Assembly (NCBI GenBank): GCA_964346355.1
Contig: CAYFUH010000015.1
Span: 1 to 35,572, forward strand
DNA length: 35,572 nucleotides
Direction: 5' to 3'
Source: UBA6115 sp964346355
Lineage (GTDB): Bacteria; Bacillota; Clostridia; Christensenellales; Aristaeellaceae
Each line of letters begins with the position of its first letter. The stretch's first letter is position 1. This document shows, in pieces, positions 22,499-31,600 of the stretch. The position numbers were made by a program, and so were the translations under genes. Under the pieces are notes generated by a model. It saw only the letters and a list, made by a program, of their open reading frames with translations. It searched no databases and was not told the DNA's origin.

Positions 22499-23989
22499 TT
22501 AGTCCTTCATGCGCTCCGGATAGCGGGTGACCTGGGCTTCAACCAGCCATTTGGTCTCCAGCTCCTGGTACTTCTCCTCCTGCAAGGCTCTGAAGATCTC
22601 CTTTTCAATCGCGTCCTTCACGTCCGCCAGTTTGGCTTCGCCTTCCTCATAGTCTTTCACGTAACGCAGGATGTGGTAGCCGAAATTGGTTTTAATGGGC
22701 TGGGAGATGTCGCCAATCTTTTCAAGCGCCATCGCGCCTTCCTTGAAGGCCGCCACAAAGGTGCTGGTGCTCTCATGCACAGGGTAGCCGGCTTCGGGCT
22801 GGCCCAGGTCCTCGTTGTATTCCTTGATGAGGGCGTCAAAATCGGCATCCTCTGCTGTCACCTTGGCGTAGATCTCATCGGTCTTTTCCTGGATGGCGGC
22901 AAAAGCCTTGTCCAGGAGGGCATCCAGCTCCGCCTTTTTGGTGTCATAGGCAGCCTGGGCCTCGGGCAGTTTGATGTAGGGCGCCAGCTTGGCTTTGAGT
23001 GCATCCAGGGCTTGCTGCTCCTCATCAGTTAAGGTGTCTTTTTTCAGCAGGTCGGCAAACTGGGCGGCTTCCTCCTCGCTCAAGGCTGCCAGTTGTTCCG
23101 CCTTGAAGGTCAAGTCGGCGTCTTCCAGCTCTTCCTCGGATTTCACCAACGCTTCAATGCGGTTGATGTCAACAGCCGTGGTATCCAGCGCGGACTTGAG
23201 GGGGGCAAGTTCGGCTTCCAGCGCCTTGACGGCTTCCTCGTCCTCCTCCCCAAGCTTCACCAAAATCTGCCGCACGGCGCGGTAGCCGGCGGGGGTGTAG
23301 TAGGTGGGCTGGTTGCTGGTGAGGGCAGTGCCGAAGCCTGCGGGGTTGTTCGTGTAGTCCTCCTTGGCCTTGGCCACCTTCTCCTCAAACTTGGCTTGGA
23401 TGTCCTCCTCAGTCACCTCAATGCCTTCCCCGGCATAGGCGTGCAGCTTCTCATGCAGCTTGGATTCGGTCACGCTTTGTTTGAAGGTTTCCAATTCAAA
23501 GCCCAGCTCCTTGGCTTTCGCGGTGATTTCCGCTTCCAGCGCCTCGCCTTCCAGCTCGGTTTCCGGGAAATAGAACTGCTTCACCTGGTCCTTGATGTTC
23601 TGGAAGTTGTCCTCGGCCTGCTTGCTAATCTCGGCGGTCTCTTCCTCTGTCATCTCATCCAGGCCCAATTCGTGCGCCTTTTGGTGCAGCACCTTGTCCT
23701 TGATGGTGTTTTCGAAGGTTTCTTCCATCACCTGCTCGGGGCGCACCGGCTGCGCAGGCAGGCCGTATTGCTGGTAGAGCTGCTGCTCCTGCATTTTGCG
23801 CTCGTAGGTGTTGTTGTAATAGCGGATGAACTCTTCTTTTGTGACGTTCTCGCCGTTGATGGTGATGATCACCTGCTTGGCGTCTACAGCCGGGTCCTTG
23901 ACAATCAGGTTGCAGCCAGACAGGAAGAGCACAGCAGCCACAAGCAGGGCTGCCAGCGCGATTTGACGGGGATACAGTGAGGATTTCAT
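22499..23989 (-). CDS. PrsA/SurA-like peptidyl-prolyl isomerase lipoprotein with interrupted parvulin domain
   Basis: The 496-residue precursor has a lipoprotein signal with lipobox LSGC (lipidated Cys26), a SurA_N-like helical domain (about 38-200; INGENVTKEEFIRYYNNTY), and a parvulin-type PPIase domain. The parvulin domain appears split. Its first strand (YRAVRQILVKL, 236-246) is separated by about 115 residues rich in Glu, Ala, Leu and Lys from the rest (EIYAKVTAEDADFDALIKEY to NFGYHILRYV, about 372-444). The insert looks like a helical coiled coil. The protein should act outside the membrane in folding of secreted proteins. The start at 23989 was preferred over an in-frame codon 15 residues earlier because the signal peptide begins there and GGAG is 9 nt upstream. 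Confidence 0.88.
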   Translation of the reverse strand: MKSSLYPRQIALAALLVAAVLFLSGCNLIVKDPAVDAKQVIITINGENVTKEEFIRYYNNTYERKMQEQQLYQQYGLPAQPVRPEQVMEETFENTIKDKVLHQKAHELGLDEMTEEETAEISKQAEDNFQNIKDQVKQFYFPETELEGEALEAEITAKAKELGFELETFKQSVTESKLHEKLHAYAGEGIEVTEEDIQAKFEEKVAKAKEDYTNNPAGFGTALTSNQPTYYTPAGYRAVRQILVKLGEEDEEAVKALEAELAPLKSALDTTAVDINRIEALVKSEEELEDADLTFKAEQLAALSEEEAAQFADLLKKDTLTDEEQQALDALKAKLAPYIKLPEAQAAYDTKKAELDALLDKAFAAIQEKTDEIYAKVTAEDADFDALIKEYNEDLGQPEAGYPVHESTSTFVAAFKEGAMALEKIGDISQPIKTNFGYHILRYVKDYEEGEAKLADVKDAIEKEIFRALQEEKYQELETKWLVEAQVTRYPERMKD

Positions 23990-24040
23990 CAGTTTACGCT
24001 CCAATATTCTTGATACATTCGCGCTTTCGCGCACTCAGAC

Positions 24041-24069
24041 AGTATACATCCCAAGCGCGATATATACAA
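24041..24069 (-). promoter_or_regulatory. Promoter of the foldase lipoprotein gene
   Basis: On the minus strand TTGTAT (24069-24064), a 17-nt spacer and TATACT (24046-24041). A GCGC-GAAA-GCGC hairpin (24021-24032) lies in the 5' UTR. Confidence 0.75.
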
Positions 24070-24115
24070 GCAAACCTGCAAGGTTTCATCATTTCGTCAC
24101 AATCGCGTGCTTGCT

Positions 24116-24775
24116 TCAGATGCGTTTTACCCGGGTTCCGTCAATCTTGCAGATATGGTCGGGGGGCACCACGCCGCGCACGCTGGCGGTGGGGTAGACA
24201 CTGGCGCGGCGGCCCAGCACCGTGCCGGGGTTGAGCACCGCGTTGCAGCCCACCTCGGCCTCATCGCCCAAAAAGGCGCCTACCTTCTTGCGCCCGGTCT
24301 CAAGCTGAGTATCGTCCAGCTTGATGATTACGGACTGCTTGTCCGCGCGCACGTTGGAGGTGATGGCGCCCGCGCCCATATGCGCCTTATAGCCCAGGAT
24401 GGAATCGCCCACATAGTTGTAGTGGGGCACCTGCACCCCGTCAAAGAGGATGACGTTTTTTAACTCACAGGCGGTGCCCACGACACAGCTCTCGCCGATG
24501 AGCGCGCTTTCGCGGATGAAGGCGCCGTGGCGGATTTCTGTCTTCGGCCCGATGACGCAGGGGCCCTTCACAAGGGCAGACGGGTACAAAACCGCGGTTT
24601 TGTGCACCCACACATCCTCCCCGTGTTGATCGTATTCATCCCGGGGCAGGGTCTTGCCTATGTCCAGAATGAACGCCTTGATGCCGGACAGGGCTTCGTG
24701 CGGGTATTCAAACCCCGCCAGCCACCCGCCTGCTAAGGAATGGGACAGATCGAATAAATCAGATATGCGCAGCAT
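24116..24775 (-). CDS. Stand-alone left-handed beta-helix acyltransferase (GlmU C-terminal domain-like)
   Basis: The 219-residue protein is built mostly of hexapeptide repeats (VHKTAVLYPSALVKGPCVIG, then GAFIRESALIGESCVVG). It aligns with the GlmU acetyltransferase domain around VPHYNYVGDSILG and MGAGAITSNVR. His118, Tyr121 and Asn141 fall where GlmU has catalytic His363, Tyr366 and Asn386 (E. coli numbering). The GlmU uridylyltransferase domain is absent. The ATG follows the glmM stop by 1 nt, with GGAGG 9 nt upstream inside glmM. Since GlmM makes glucosamine-1-phosphate, an acetyltransferase on that product is a reasonable inference. Such proteins are often annotated as nucleotidyltransferases, and that cannot be excluded. 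Confidence 0.82.
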   Translation of the reverse strand: MLRISDLFDLSHSLAGGWLAGFEYPHEALSGIKAFILDIGKTLPRDEYDQHGEDVWVHKTAVLYPSALVKGPCVIGPKTEIRHGAFIRESALIGESCVVGTACELKNVILFDGVQVPHYNYVGDSILGYKAHMGAGAITSNVRADKQSVIIKLDDTQLETGRKKVGAFLGDEAEVGCNAVLNPGTVLGRRASVYPTASVRGVVPPDHICKIDGTRVKRI

Positions 24776-24776
24776 C

Positions 24777-26129
24777 TTAAGCGCCCTCCGCAAGCAGCTG
24801 GTTGTCCCGCATGGCCTTGATGATCCGGTCGGCGTGGGTTTCACAGGTGGCTATCTCGCTGGCTTCCACCATCACGCGGATTAAGGGCTCGGTGCCGGAT
24901 TTACGCACCAGCACGCGGCCGGAATCGCCCAGCGCCTGCTGCGCTTCCTGGATGGCGGCTTGCACCGCAGGATGATTCAATGCCGTTTCCTTGTCCGTCA
25001 CGCGCACGTTTTTGAGCACCTGCGGGTATTTTACAAACGGCTCGGTCAGTTTGGAGAGGGGCTTTTCTTGGCTGATCATGGCCTGCATCACCTTGATGGC
25101 GGTCAGCATGCCGTCCCCGGTGCTGGCGTACTTGCCAAAGATGATGTGGCCGGACTGCTCCCCGCCCAGCAGGTGCCCGTGCTCGCGCATGCACTCATAC
25201 ACAAAGCGGTCGCCCACATCCGTCTGCTTATAGCTGATGCCGGCTTCCTCCAGCGCCTTGTACAGGCCAAAATTGGACATGATGGTGGTAACCACGGTGT
25301 TGTCCACCAGGTTGCCGCGCTCCTTCATAAAGGTGCCGTAGATGTAGAGGATGTCGTCCCCATCAACGACTGCCCCGTTTTCGTCCACCGCCAGGCAGCG
25401 ATCCGCGTCCCCGTCAAAGGCGAAGCCCACATCCAGTTGATTGTCCAGTACCAGCTGCTGCAGCTGGCTGATGTGCGTGCTGCCGGCGTCCTTGTTGATG
25501 TTGGTGCCGCTGGGGGTGTTGTTGATGACATAGGTCTGTGCGCCCAGGGCGTCAAAGACCGATTTGGCAATCATCCAGGTGCTGCCGTTGGCGCAGTCCA
25601 GGCCTACCTTATAGCCCTTGTAGGAGTTGCGGGAGAGGGAGATGAGGTAGCCGATGTACTGGTTGCGCCCGCCGTAGTAGTCAATGGTCTTGCCGATGCG
25701 GTCGCGCACGGCGAAGGGGATGCTGCCCGGGTCGCCGTTTAAGTAGTCCTCCAGCGCGTCAATGACCTCCTGGTCCATTTTTTCTCCCTTGCCATTGAGC
25801 AACTTGATGCCGTTGTCATAATAGGGGTTGTGGGAAGCGGAAATCATCACGCCGCAGTCAAAACGCTCCACCCGCGTCATATAGGACACGCTGGGTGTGG
25901 TGGTGACATGCAGCAGGTAGGCGTCCGCGCCGGAGGCTGTGATGCCGGCGGCCAGCGCGTCCTCCAGCATGTAGCTGGACAGGCGGGTGTCCTTGCCAAT
26001 TACGATGCGCGCCTTTTTATCCTTCCCGTAGTAGTGGCCTAAAAAGCGCCCGATGCGCACGGCATGGTCCACCGTCAAGTCCACATTGGCTTCGCCCCGG
26101 AAGCCATCCGTTCCGAAATATTTGCGCAT
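24777..26129 (-). CDS. glmM: Phosphoglucosamine mutase
   Basis: Converts glucosamine-6-phosphate to glucosamine-1-phosphate on the way to UDP-GlcNAc and peptidoglycan. The 450-residue protein begins RKYFGTDGFRGEAN, carries the phosphoserine loop ISASHNPYYDNG (phosphorylated Ser about 99), the metal loop FAFDGDADRC (read DVGFAFDGDADRCLAVD), the sugar-binding GGEQSGH, and the phosphate-binding loop VRKSGTEPLIRVM. Length is typical. It is first in an operon with the beta-helix acyltransferase and has a good promoter at 26201-26229. Confidence 0.97.
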   Translation of the reverse strand: MRKYFGTDGFRGEANVDLTVDHAVRIGRFLGHYYGKDKKARIVIGKDTRLSSYMLEDALAAGITASGADAYLLHVTTTPSVSYMTRVERFDCGVMISASHNPYYDNGIKLLNGKGEKMDQEVIDALEDYLNGDPGSIPFAVRDRIGKTIDYYGGRNQYIGYLISLSRNSYKGYKVGLDCANGSTWMIAKSVFDALGAQTYVINNTPSGTNINKDAGSTHISQLQQLVLDNQLDVGFAFDGDADRCLAVDENGAVVDGDDILYIYGTFMKERGNLVDNTVVTTIMSNFGLYKALEEAGISYKQTDVGDRFVYECMREHGHLLGGEQSGHIIFGKYASTGDGMLTAIKVMQAMISQEKPLSKLTEPFVKYPQVLKNVRVTDKETALNHPAVQAAIQEAQQALGDSGRVLVRKSGTEPLIRVMVEASEIATCETHADRIIKAMRDNQLLAEGA

Positions 26130-26200
26130 GCTGTTACTCCTTCATCTCACTCATGTGTTGTGTTAATTCATATCATCTACATGATAAACTTTCTGGATCA

Positions 26201-26229
26201 AGTATAATCATGCAGCGGTTGATTTTCAA
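26201..26229 (-). promoter_or_regulatory. Promoter of glmM
   Basis: On the minus strand TTGAAA (26229-26224), a 17-nt spacer and TATACT (26206-26201). Confidence 0.8.
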
Positions 26230-26284
26230 CAAAAAACCGGCTAAAAACGTGTAAATTGCAGATAGGACACACCCATTAGCGCGC

Positions 26285-26313
26285 TTTACTTTTGTACGGT
26301 CTTCCCGTATGAT
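26285..26313 (+). promoter_or_regulatory. Promoter of the NusG-II/Gx transporter operon
   Basis: TTTACT (26285-26290), a 17-nt spacer and TATGAT (26308-26313), 26 nt before the TTG start. Confidence 0.75.
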
Positions 26314-26339
26314 ACCGAGGTGTAAAAAGGAGGACAGGC

Positions 26340-26807
26340 TTGAAACGCAAGGATGTGTTGATCATTGGAGGCGTGCTGCTCACAGCGCTTGTTTTGCTGG
26401 TGATTGGCCATTTGCATTCGCCGCGGGTTACAGAGGGCGGGCTGCCCACCTTGACCATCACCAACGCGGAGGAGTTAGATGCAGGCGAAACGCTGGCAGA
26501 GGCTGAGAGCTACCTGCGCATCAAGCAGGGGGACGCCTATTACCACCTGGTGCCGCTGAACGGGCCCGGGCAGATTGTAATCCGCCAGGACAAAGGGCAA
26601 GAGAACGTCATCCACATCAACAAAAATAGTGTGGTCATGCACAGCGCCAACTGCCCCAACCATGACTGCATGCGCCAGGGAGAAATGACGCTGGACAACA
26701 TCGAGTACCGGGTCTTCCAATCCTGGATTACTTGCCTGCCCCATCAGCTAAGCCTGGAGTTGATCCCCAGGGAGCAGGCTAAAGCCCTTGTGGAGGCGCA
26801 GCCTTGA
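26340..26807 (+). CDS. NusG domain II-containing membrane-anchored protein
   Basis: The 155-residue protein has one N-terminal membrane helix (about residues 6-23) and an extracytoplasmic domain of the NusG_II type, including VIHINKNSVVMHSANCPNHDCMRQGEM, with the conserved CPxxxC pattern, and the later CLPHQLSLEL. Its role is unknown, but the family regularly sits beside Gx transporters and flavin/Rnf-type redox genes in anaerobes. The start is TTG (26340), set by AAGGAGG 6 nt upstream. The end overlaps the Gx gene by 4 nt (TTGA). Confidence 0.87.
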   Translation: MKRKDVLIIGGVLLTALVLLVIGHLHSPRVTEGGLPTLTITNAEELDAGETLAEAESYLRIKQGDAYYHLVPLNGPGQIVIRQDKGQENVIHINKNSVVMHSANCPNHDCMRQGEMTLDNIEYRVFQSWITCLPHQLSLELIPREQAKALVEAQP

Positions 26808-27343
26808 AGGATACCAGAAACATCGCCTTGGCCGGCTTGTTTGTCGCCATCATGCTTATCTTGGGCTACCTGGAAAAGGTGCTCTCCCTGGGCATGGGCT
26901 ATGGCATCAAGCTGGGCCTGTCCAACTGCGTGCTGCTTTTGTGCCTGTACTGGTTTGGGGTGCCGCTGTCCCTGTCTTTGATGGTCATCAAGGTGCTGCT
27001 GTCCGCTGTGCTCTTTGGCGGGATGAACCCCATCACCCTCAGCCTCAGCTTTGCCGGCGGCATCCTGAGCATGCTGGGGATGATTTTATTGATCTATGTG
27101 GCAAAGGATGTCAGCCCCCTGGGCGCCGGCATCATCGGCGGCGTGCTGCACAACTTGGGACAACTGTTGGTCGCTGTGCTTGTGTTTCAGTATCCGATGT
27201 TTTATACCTATGCCGCCTTGTTGATTGTGGTGGGCGGCGTGATGGGCGGCATCACCGGCACCATCGTGGTGCGGCTGAAGTTTTTATTGCCCTATGAGCG
27301 CAGAAAGAAGTTTGGCTTCGCAAATGATACCAAAACAGCTTGA
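26804..27343 (+). CDS. Gx transporter family membrane protein (heptaprenyl diphosphate synthase component I-like)
   Basis: The 179-residue protein has five to six membrane helices and the family features LGYLEKVLSLGMGYGIKLGLSN, near the N-terminus, and GGVLHNLGQLLVA. Members were once called heptaprenyl diphosphate synthase component I, but the fold resembles substrate-binding subunits of ECF-type transporters; the cargo is unknown. The TTG start overlaps the preceding stop (TTGA), with GGAGG 7 nt upstream. Together with the NusG-II protein it forms a two-gene operon ending at a stem-loop (27359-27388). Confidence 0.88.
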   Translation: MKDTRNIALAGLFVAIMLILGYLEKVLSLGMGYGIKLGLSNCVLLLCLYWFGVPLSLSLMVIKVLLSAVLFGGMNPITLSLSFAGGILSMLGMILLIYVAKDVSPLGAGIIGGVLHNLGQLLVAVLVFQYPMFYTYAALLIVVGGVMGGITGTIVVRLKFLLPYERRKKFGFANDTKTA

Positions 27344-27358
27344 AAATTCGTTAAATTA

Positions 27359-27388
27359 AAGAAGACGGCGCGCGTGCACCGTCTTCTT
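27359..27388. terminator. Stem-loop after the Gx transporter gene
   Basis: Perfect 10-bp arms 27359-27368 and 27379-27388 (AAGAAGACGG/CCGTCTTCTT). The plus-strand tail is AT-rich rather than a T run, so termination strength is uncertain. Confidence 0.65.
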
Positions 27389-27409
27389 AATAAATATTAG
27401 GTTTAGATT

Positions 27410-27569
27410 ATACCAAACGAATGAAGAAACGCACTCATGGGCTGAGCTGTTTTTTGGCTCTGCGAAGCTGAGAGAAGGAGACGTAGCCGTAGCCTACGCC
27501 GACTGAACGAAGCAATGCAGAGGCGGAAAAGAGCCGGCTCATGGAAGCGTTTATGATTGAGTTTGGTAT
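27410..27569. repeat. 160-bp imperfect palindromic element with 9-bp terminal inverted repeats
   Basis: The ends are ATACCAAAC (27410-27418) and GTTTGGTAT (27561-27569). The arms remain alignable inward: AAACGC near 27430 matches the complement of GCGTTT near 27548, and CATGGGC matches the complement of GGCTCATGG. Further in, CTCTGC pairs with GCAGAG on either side of a centre that contains CGTAGCC/GGCTACG-like palindromes. No ORF is present. It could be a MITE-like mobile element or a long hairpin RNA working as a terminator for the convergent genes. No clear target duplication was seen. Confidence 0.65.
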
Positions 27570-27574
27570 CATTA

Positions 27575-28120
27575 CTAATCCTGCGGGAACAGGCGGGTCA
27601 TCAGGCCGTTGAGCGCCTGCGCGTGGCGGGCTTCGTCCTTGGCCATCTCGTGCAGGGCATCGTGCACCGCGTCGTATTTAAGTTCACGGGCCAGGTCAGC
27701 CAGGGCTTTCTTGTCCGCGCATTCGCCGGTTTCAGCAGCGATGCGCAACTCCAGGTTGGTGCGGGTGCTGTCGTGCACCTGCTCACCCAGCAGTTCCACC
27801 AGGCGGGCGGCGTGCTGCGCTTCCTCCCTGGCCAGGCGCTCAAACAGGCTGGCGGCCTCGGGATAGCCTTCCCGGTCCGCTGCGCGGGCCATGGCCAGAT
27901 ACTGGGCTACCTCGCGGGTGTCGTTGCCCAAACGCTCCTTCAGCGCGTTCACGACGCGCATGTCCAGCTGGCGGGCAGCGCCTAAGCGATGGCCGTCAGG
28001 CAGGCTGAGACCGGATTCCAGCAGTTCAAACGCTTCCTTGCCCGCCTTGCATACCGGGCAGATGTCCGGGGGCACCTCGCCCTCGTAGATGAAGCCGCAG
28101 ACGTTACAAATCCACTTCAT
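27575..28120 (-). CDS. Reverse rubrerythrin
   Basis: Non-heme iron peroxide reductase of anaerobes. The 181-residue protein has the rubredoxin domain first (CNVCGFIYEG and CPVCKAG, four cysteines in residues 5-24), followed by a ferritin-like four-helix domain with EVAQYLAMA, EEAQHA and DEARHA supplying the di-iron ligands. The N-terminal placement of rubredoxin distinguishes it from classical rubrerythrin. Its start overlaps the P-loop gene by 4 nt, so it is second in that operon. It protects against hydrogen peroxide using electrons from NAD(P)H via rubredoxin-type partners. Confidence 0.93.
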   Translation of the reverse strand: MKWICNVCGFIYEGEVPPDICPVCKAGKEAFELLESGLSLPDGHRLGAARQLDMRVVNALKERLGNDTREVAQYLAMARAADREGYPEAASLFERLAREEAQHAARLVELLGEQVHDSTRTNLELRIAAETGECADKKALADLARELKYDAVHDALHEMAKDEARHAQALNGLMTRLFPQD

Positions 28121-28527
28121 ATGAAATATTTCCTGATATAATCGGGCGCTTCGGAATCATCGCAGCTCACAGACAGCACAAACTTGATGTGCCGCCGCTC
28201 GCTCAACTCCTCCAGGCGCTTGAAGAACCATTCGGTTTCGTTGGGTTTGGCACGCACCAGCCGTAAAAAGGCATCGATGAAGACCACGGTGACGTCAAAG
28301 TTCTGCGCAAGCATCCCGCACAGGAAGCCGAAGAACATTTCCGGACCGACCATGCCGTACTCACCCGCGTTGACAAAGCGGATTTCGTGGCGCAGGTCGA
28401 ACATGTAGCGGTTGTCGTCATCAACAAAAACGACATCACCTTTTTGGTCATTGAATGCGTCATTGGCCATATCGATGATGCGTTTGGTCTTCCCAGACCC
28501 TTTTAAGCCGTGTATGACCTGTATCAC
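28117..28527 (-). CDS. Small P-loop nucleotide-binding protein of unknown function
   Basis: The 136-residue protein begins IQVIHGLKGSGKTKRIIDMAN, a Walker A motif at residues ~7-14, and has a hydrophobic strand ending in acid (VTVVFIDAFLRL, about 80-90) that could be Walker B. It has no helicase or other recognisable domain. The start is GTG (28527), with AAGGGGG 8 nt upstream. It is translationally coupled to the reverse rubrerythrin, which hints at a stress-linked role, but this is inference. Confidence 0.8.
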   Translation of the reverse strand: MIQVIHGLKGSGKTKRIIDMANDAFNDQKGDVVFVDDDNRYMFDLRHEIRFVNAGEYGMVGPEMFFGFLCGMLAQNFDVTVVFIDAFLRLVRAKPNETEWFFKRLEELSERRHIKFVLSVSCDDSEAPDYIRKYFI

Positions 28528-28562
28528 TGGACATTCCCCCTTTTATGTTTCTCTGTACCTGG

Positions 28563-28568
28563 ATTATA
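28563..28568 (-). promoter_or_regulatory. Extended -10 promoter of the P-loop/rubrerythrin operon
   Basis: A perfect TATAAT preceded by TGG on the minus strand, about 35 nt before the GTG start. No good -35 is seen. Confidence 0.65.
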
Positions 28569-28617
28569 CCACAGGTTGCAGCCTGATGCTATTAACAAAC
28601 GATTACCTTTGCGCAGC

Positions 28618-31600
28618 TTACGGCGCCTTTTTATTGCCCGCGCTGTGGGTGAGCCGTTCCTGCGCCAAGGTTTTCAAGTCCACCTTGCGGCTTTTGCGGG
28701 CCAGGGGCTCTGTTTGGATTTTTTCTGTACGGCATATGCCCTGGTACTCACAATATTCGCAAACCGCACGCCCCGCGCCGTCAATAAAGGGCGCGCGGGC
28801 GATGACGCCGCGCAGGATGTCCTCAGCCAATTCCTGGCTGCGCTCCTGCGCTAAGTCCATCAGGCTTTCCAGCTCCTTTTGGTTTAATACCTTGTTGCTC
28901 TTCATCAAGTCCCCGCTGGCGGTGAGCTTCTTGCTCATCGACACCGGCGGCGTCCCCCCATCCATCAGGCGGATGATGTCCGGATCCGCCAGCAGCACCC
29001 CTTCAAGGTACACCTGGCGCCTGCGCTGGCTTTCGGCGCGTGCCGGGTCTTCCGCGCGCACCAAGGGGTCACCCAGGCGCTGGTAAAAAGCGCCGGCGGG
29101 CGTCGCGCCATCACCCATCAAATCAAGCGCCGCCTTCAAATACAGCATCAGCTGCAGCTGTACGCCGGCTTCCAAGTCCCCGCCGCGCAGCTCGTGCTGG
29201 CTGGATTTATAGTCAACAATGCGCAGTAACAGCTGGTCGTCCGGGCTGATGGCGGTGTCCAGCCGGTCAATCATGCCGCGCAGGCTCAGGGTGCTGCCGT
29301 CCTTCATGGGCAGGGCGATGGGCGGGTAGCCGCGGCCTTGGCCAAAGGTCAGTTCGCTCTCGTGCGGCGCGAAAGCCGAATGCTGCCGGCCTTCCGTAAT
29401 AGCCCAGGCCATGTGCCTGCAAAGGCTGATGGCAGCACGGGCGTTGTGTTTGGCGCGGGAGGTATCCGCCCAGGGGCCGTCCGCCCAGTTTTGAGTCAAC
29501 TCCCCCAGCACCTGGTCCATCTCAGCCTGGCTGGCTTGCTCGTCCATTTGCAGCCAGTCCGGCTTGTCCTTCACCCGGCGCACAAAGCGGTCCATGGCAT
29601 CGTGGTAAAAGCTGCCCAGGTCGGCGGGCTGCAGCTCCCACTCCCTGCGCTCATGGGGCATGAGGCGGTAGTCCACAAAATGCCGGAAGGGGCAGGCGGC
29701 ATAGCTTTCCAGCCGGGAGACCGAGGTCACCCCCGGCTGGCGGGTGTTTTTAACCGCCTCAGCCGGCAGCGTCTTGTTGGGGTCATCGCCCTTCATCATG
29801 CGTGCAATGCCGCGCGCCTTGTGCTGCCAGTCCTTTGCATTTAACAGCCAGGACCAGGCTGTCCACCAGGTCTCGTCCATCTCGCCGTTTTTGAGGAGGA
29901 CGGCCACCTCATCCAGCGCGGCTATGGGGGTTAAGGGCTGGCTTTCGCGCAGGGTGTGCAGCGCGCCGCCCTCCTCCACCAGCTGGGTGAACATGCGCTT
30001 GATGCGCCCAAGTTCGATGAGGGGGGATAAGGCCCTGCCCTCGTCATCAGACAGGGCATAGCTCAGGTGCAGCATGTGGGTGGGCGCTTCGATGGCCTTC
30101 CACAAATCCAGCATGCGGATGTTTTCCAGCTCCTGCCGCTTGAGGTTGAGGGTGATGTCCAGGCCTTTCTCCAGCTGCTCGCGCTCCCTGTCCTTCATCA
30201 GGGTTTCGCTGCCCACATCCAGCGCGCCGTTGTTTAAGCCCAGGATGTAGACGGCTTTGGGTTCCCGCACCATCAGCTGCCCCAGCACGCCCGCTTGTAC
30301 GCAGTGCTGCATGGGGGGCAGGGCGGACAGCATGCTCATGGATAAGCCGGCGCGCAGCCACTCGGCAAAGCGGCCCAGGGGGATGCGCTCGTTGCCCAGC
30401 AGCTGGTTCATCTGCTCCAGCAGGCCCATCAGCTGCTCCCACACCTGGCGCGCGCGCTGGGCTTCCTCCAGAAAGCCCTGCTCACTTAAGGTGATGTCCA
30501 TCTCCAGCACGCGCTCCTGCGCCTTGATGTCGGTCAAAAAGGCCAGCAGCGCGTCAATGGACGCTGCGGCGGTGCGCGCCTTGTTCAGCCGGTCGCGCAA
30601 GGCAATGATGGGGGTGATGGCCCGCGCGCGCAGCGGCTCCAACACCTGCAATACGTCCTCCTCCCCGCGGTTGAAGGGCAGGGTCCACCGCTTGCCCCGG
30701 ATGCCGTTTTCGCGGGCATAGTTTTCAAGCAAAAAGGCTTCTTCCGCCGTGACAGGGGAATAGGGGGATTTAAGGTAGCTGAACACGTCCATCGGCCGCC
30801 AGGCGGCGGACTGGATGCAGGTCAGCGCGTCTAACAGGCAGCGGATCAAAGGCTGCGCCAGGAGCGGCTCCTTCACCGAGACAAAATGCGGGATGTCATA
30901 GTCCGCCAGGACGCTTGATAAAAGCGGCGCGTAGCTTTCCTGCGCCATGAAGATGGCGATGTCGCGCGGGTCGCTGCCCGCTTTTAGCTGGGCATGGATC
31001 AGCTGCGCGATGCGGCGCATTTCCTCATGCGGGGTCTTGCCGGCAAACAGGCGCAGGCCCTCCGGTGGGTCTGTGAACACCGCCTGATTAAGGCGCGTCA
31101 GCTGGTGCTGCAGGTGCAAAAGGGCGGGCGGCTTGTCCTGTTTGCCTTCGGCCAGGACATCCCACTGCCAGGGCAGGGACAGCTTTTTTAGTTCCCGCGT
31201 GAACAGCGTTGCGCTGGTGATGACGGGCGCGAAGACGTCGCTGGTGCGCCCCTCCTCACGCGCCATCACCAGGGTAAGCAGCAGGTTGTCTGCGCGCTGG
31301 GCCAGCAGGGCCAGCAGGCGGATGAGGGGCGGTGTGAGCAGGTCAAAGCCATACACAATGACGTCATGGCCTGCAAACAGCGGGCTGGCGTGCAGCCGGC
31401 GCAGCATCTCCTGCTCCTTGTCCTGGCTGTCCGCCAATTGGCCGGCCATCTGTTCCTCGTAGGCTGCAAACAGGGCGGCTAAATCGCGCAGCTTGGGCTG
31501 CTCCCCCTCCTGAGCAGCCAGCCAGGTGTCCAGCTCCTCCGGTGTGATGCCGGTGCTTTTCAGCTCGCTGATGGCCTCGGTCAATTTCTGCGCGAAGCCG

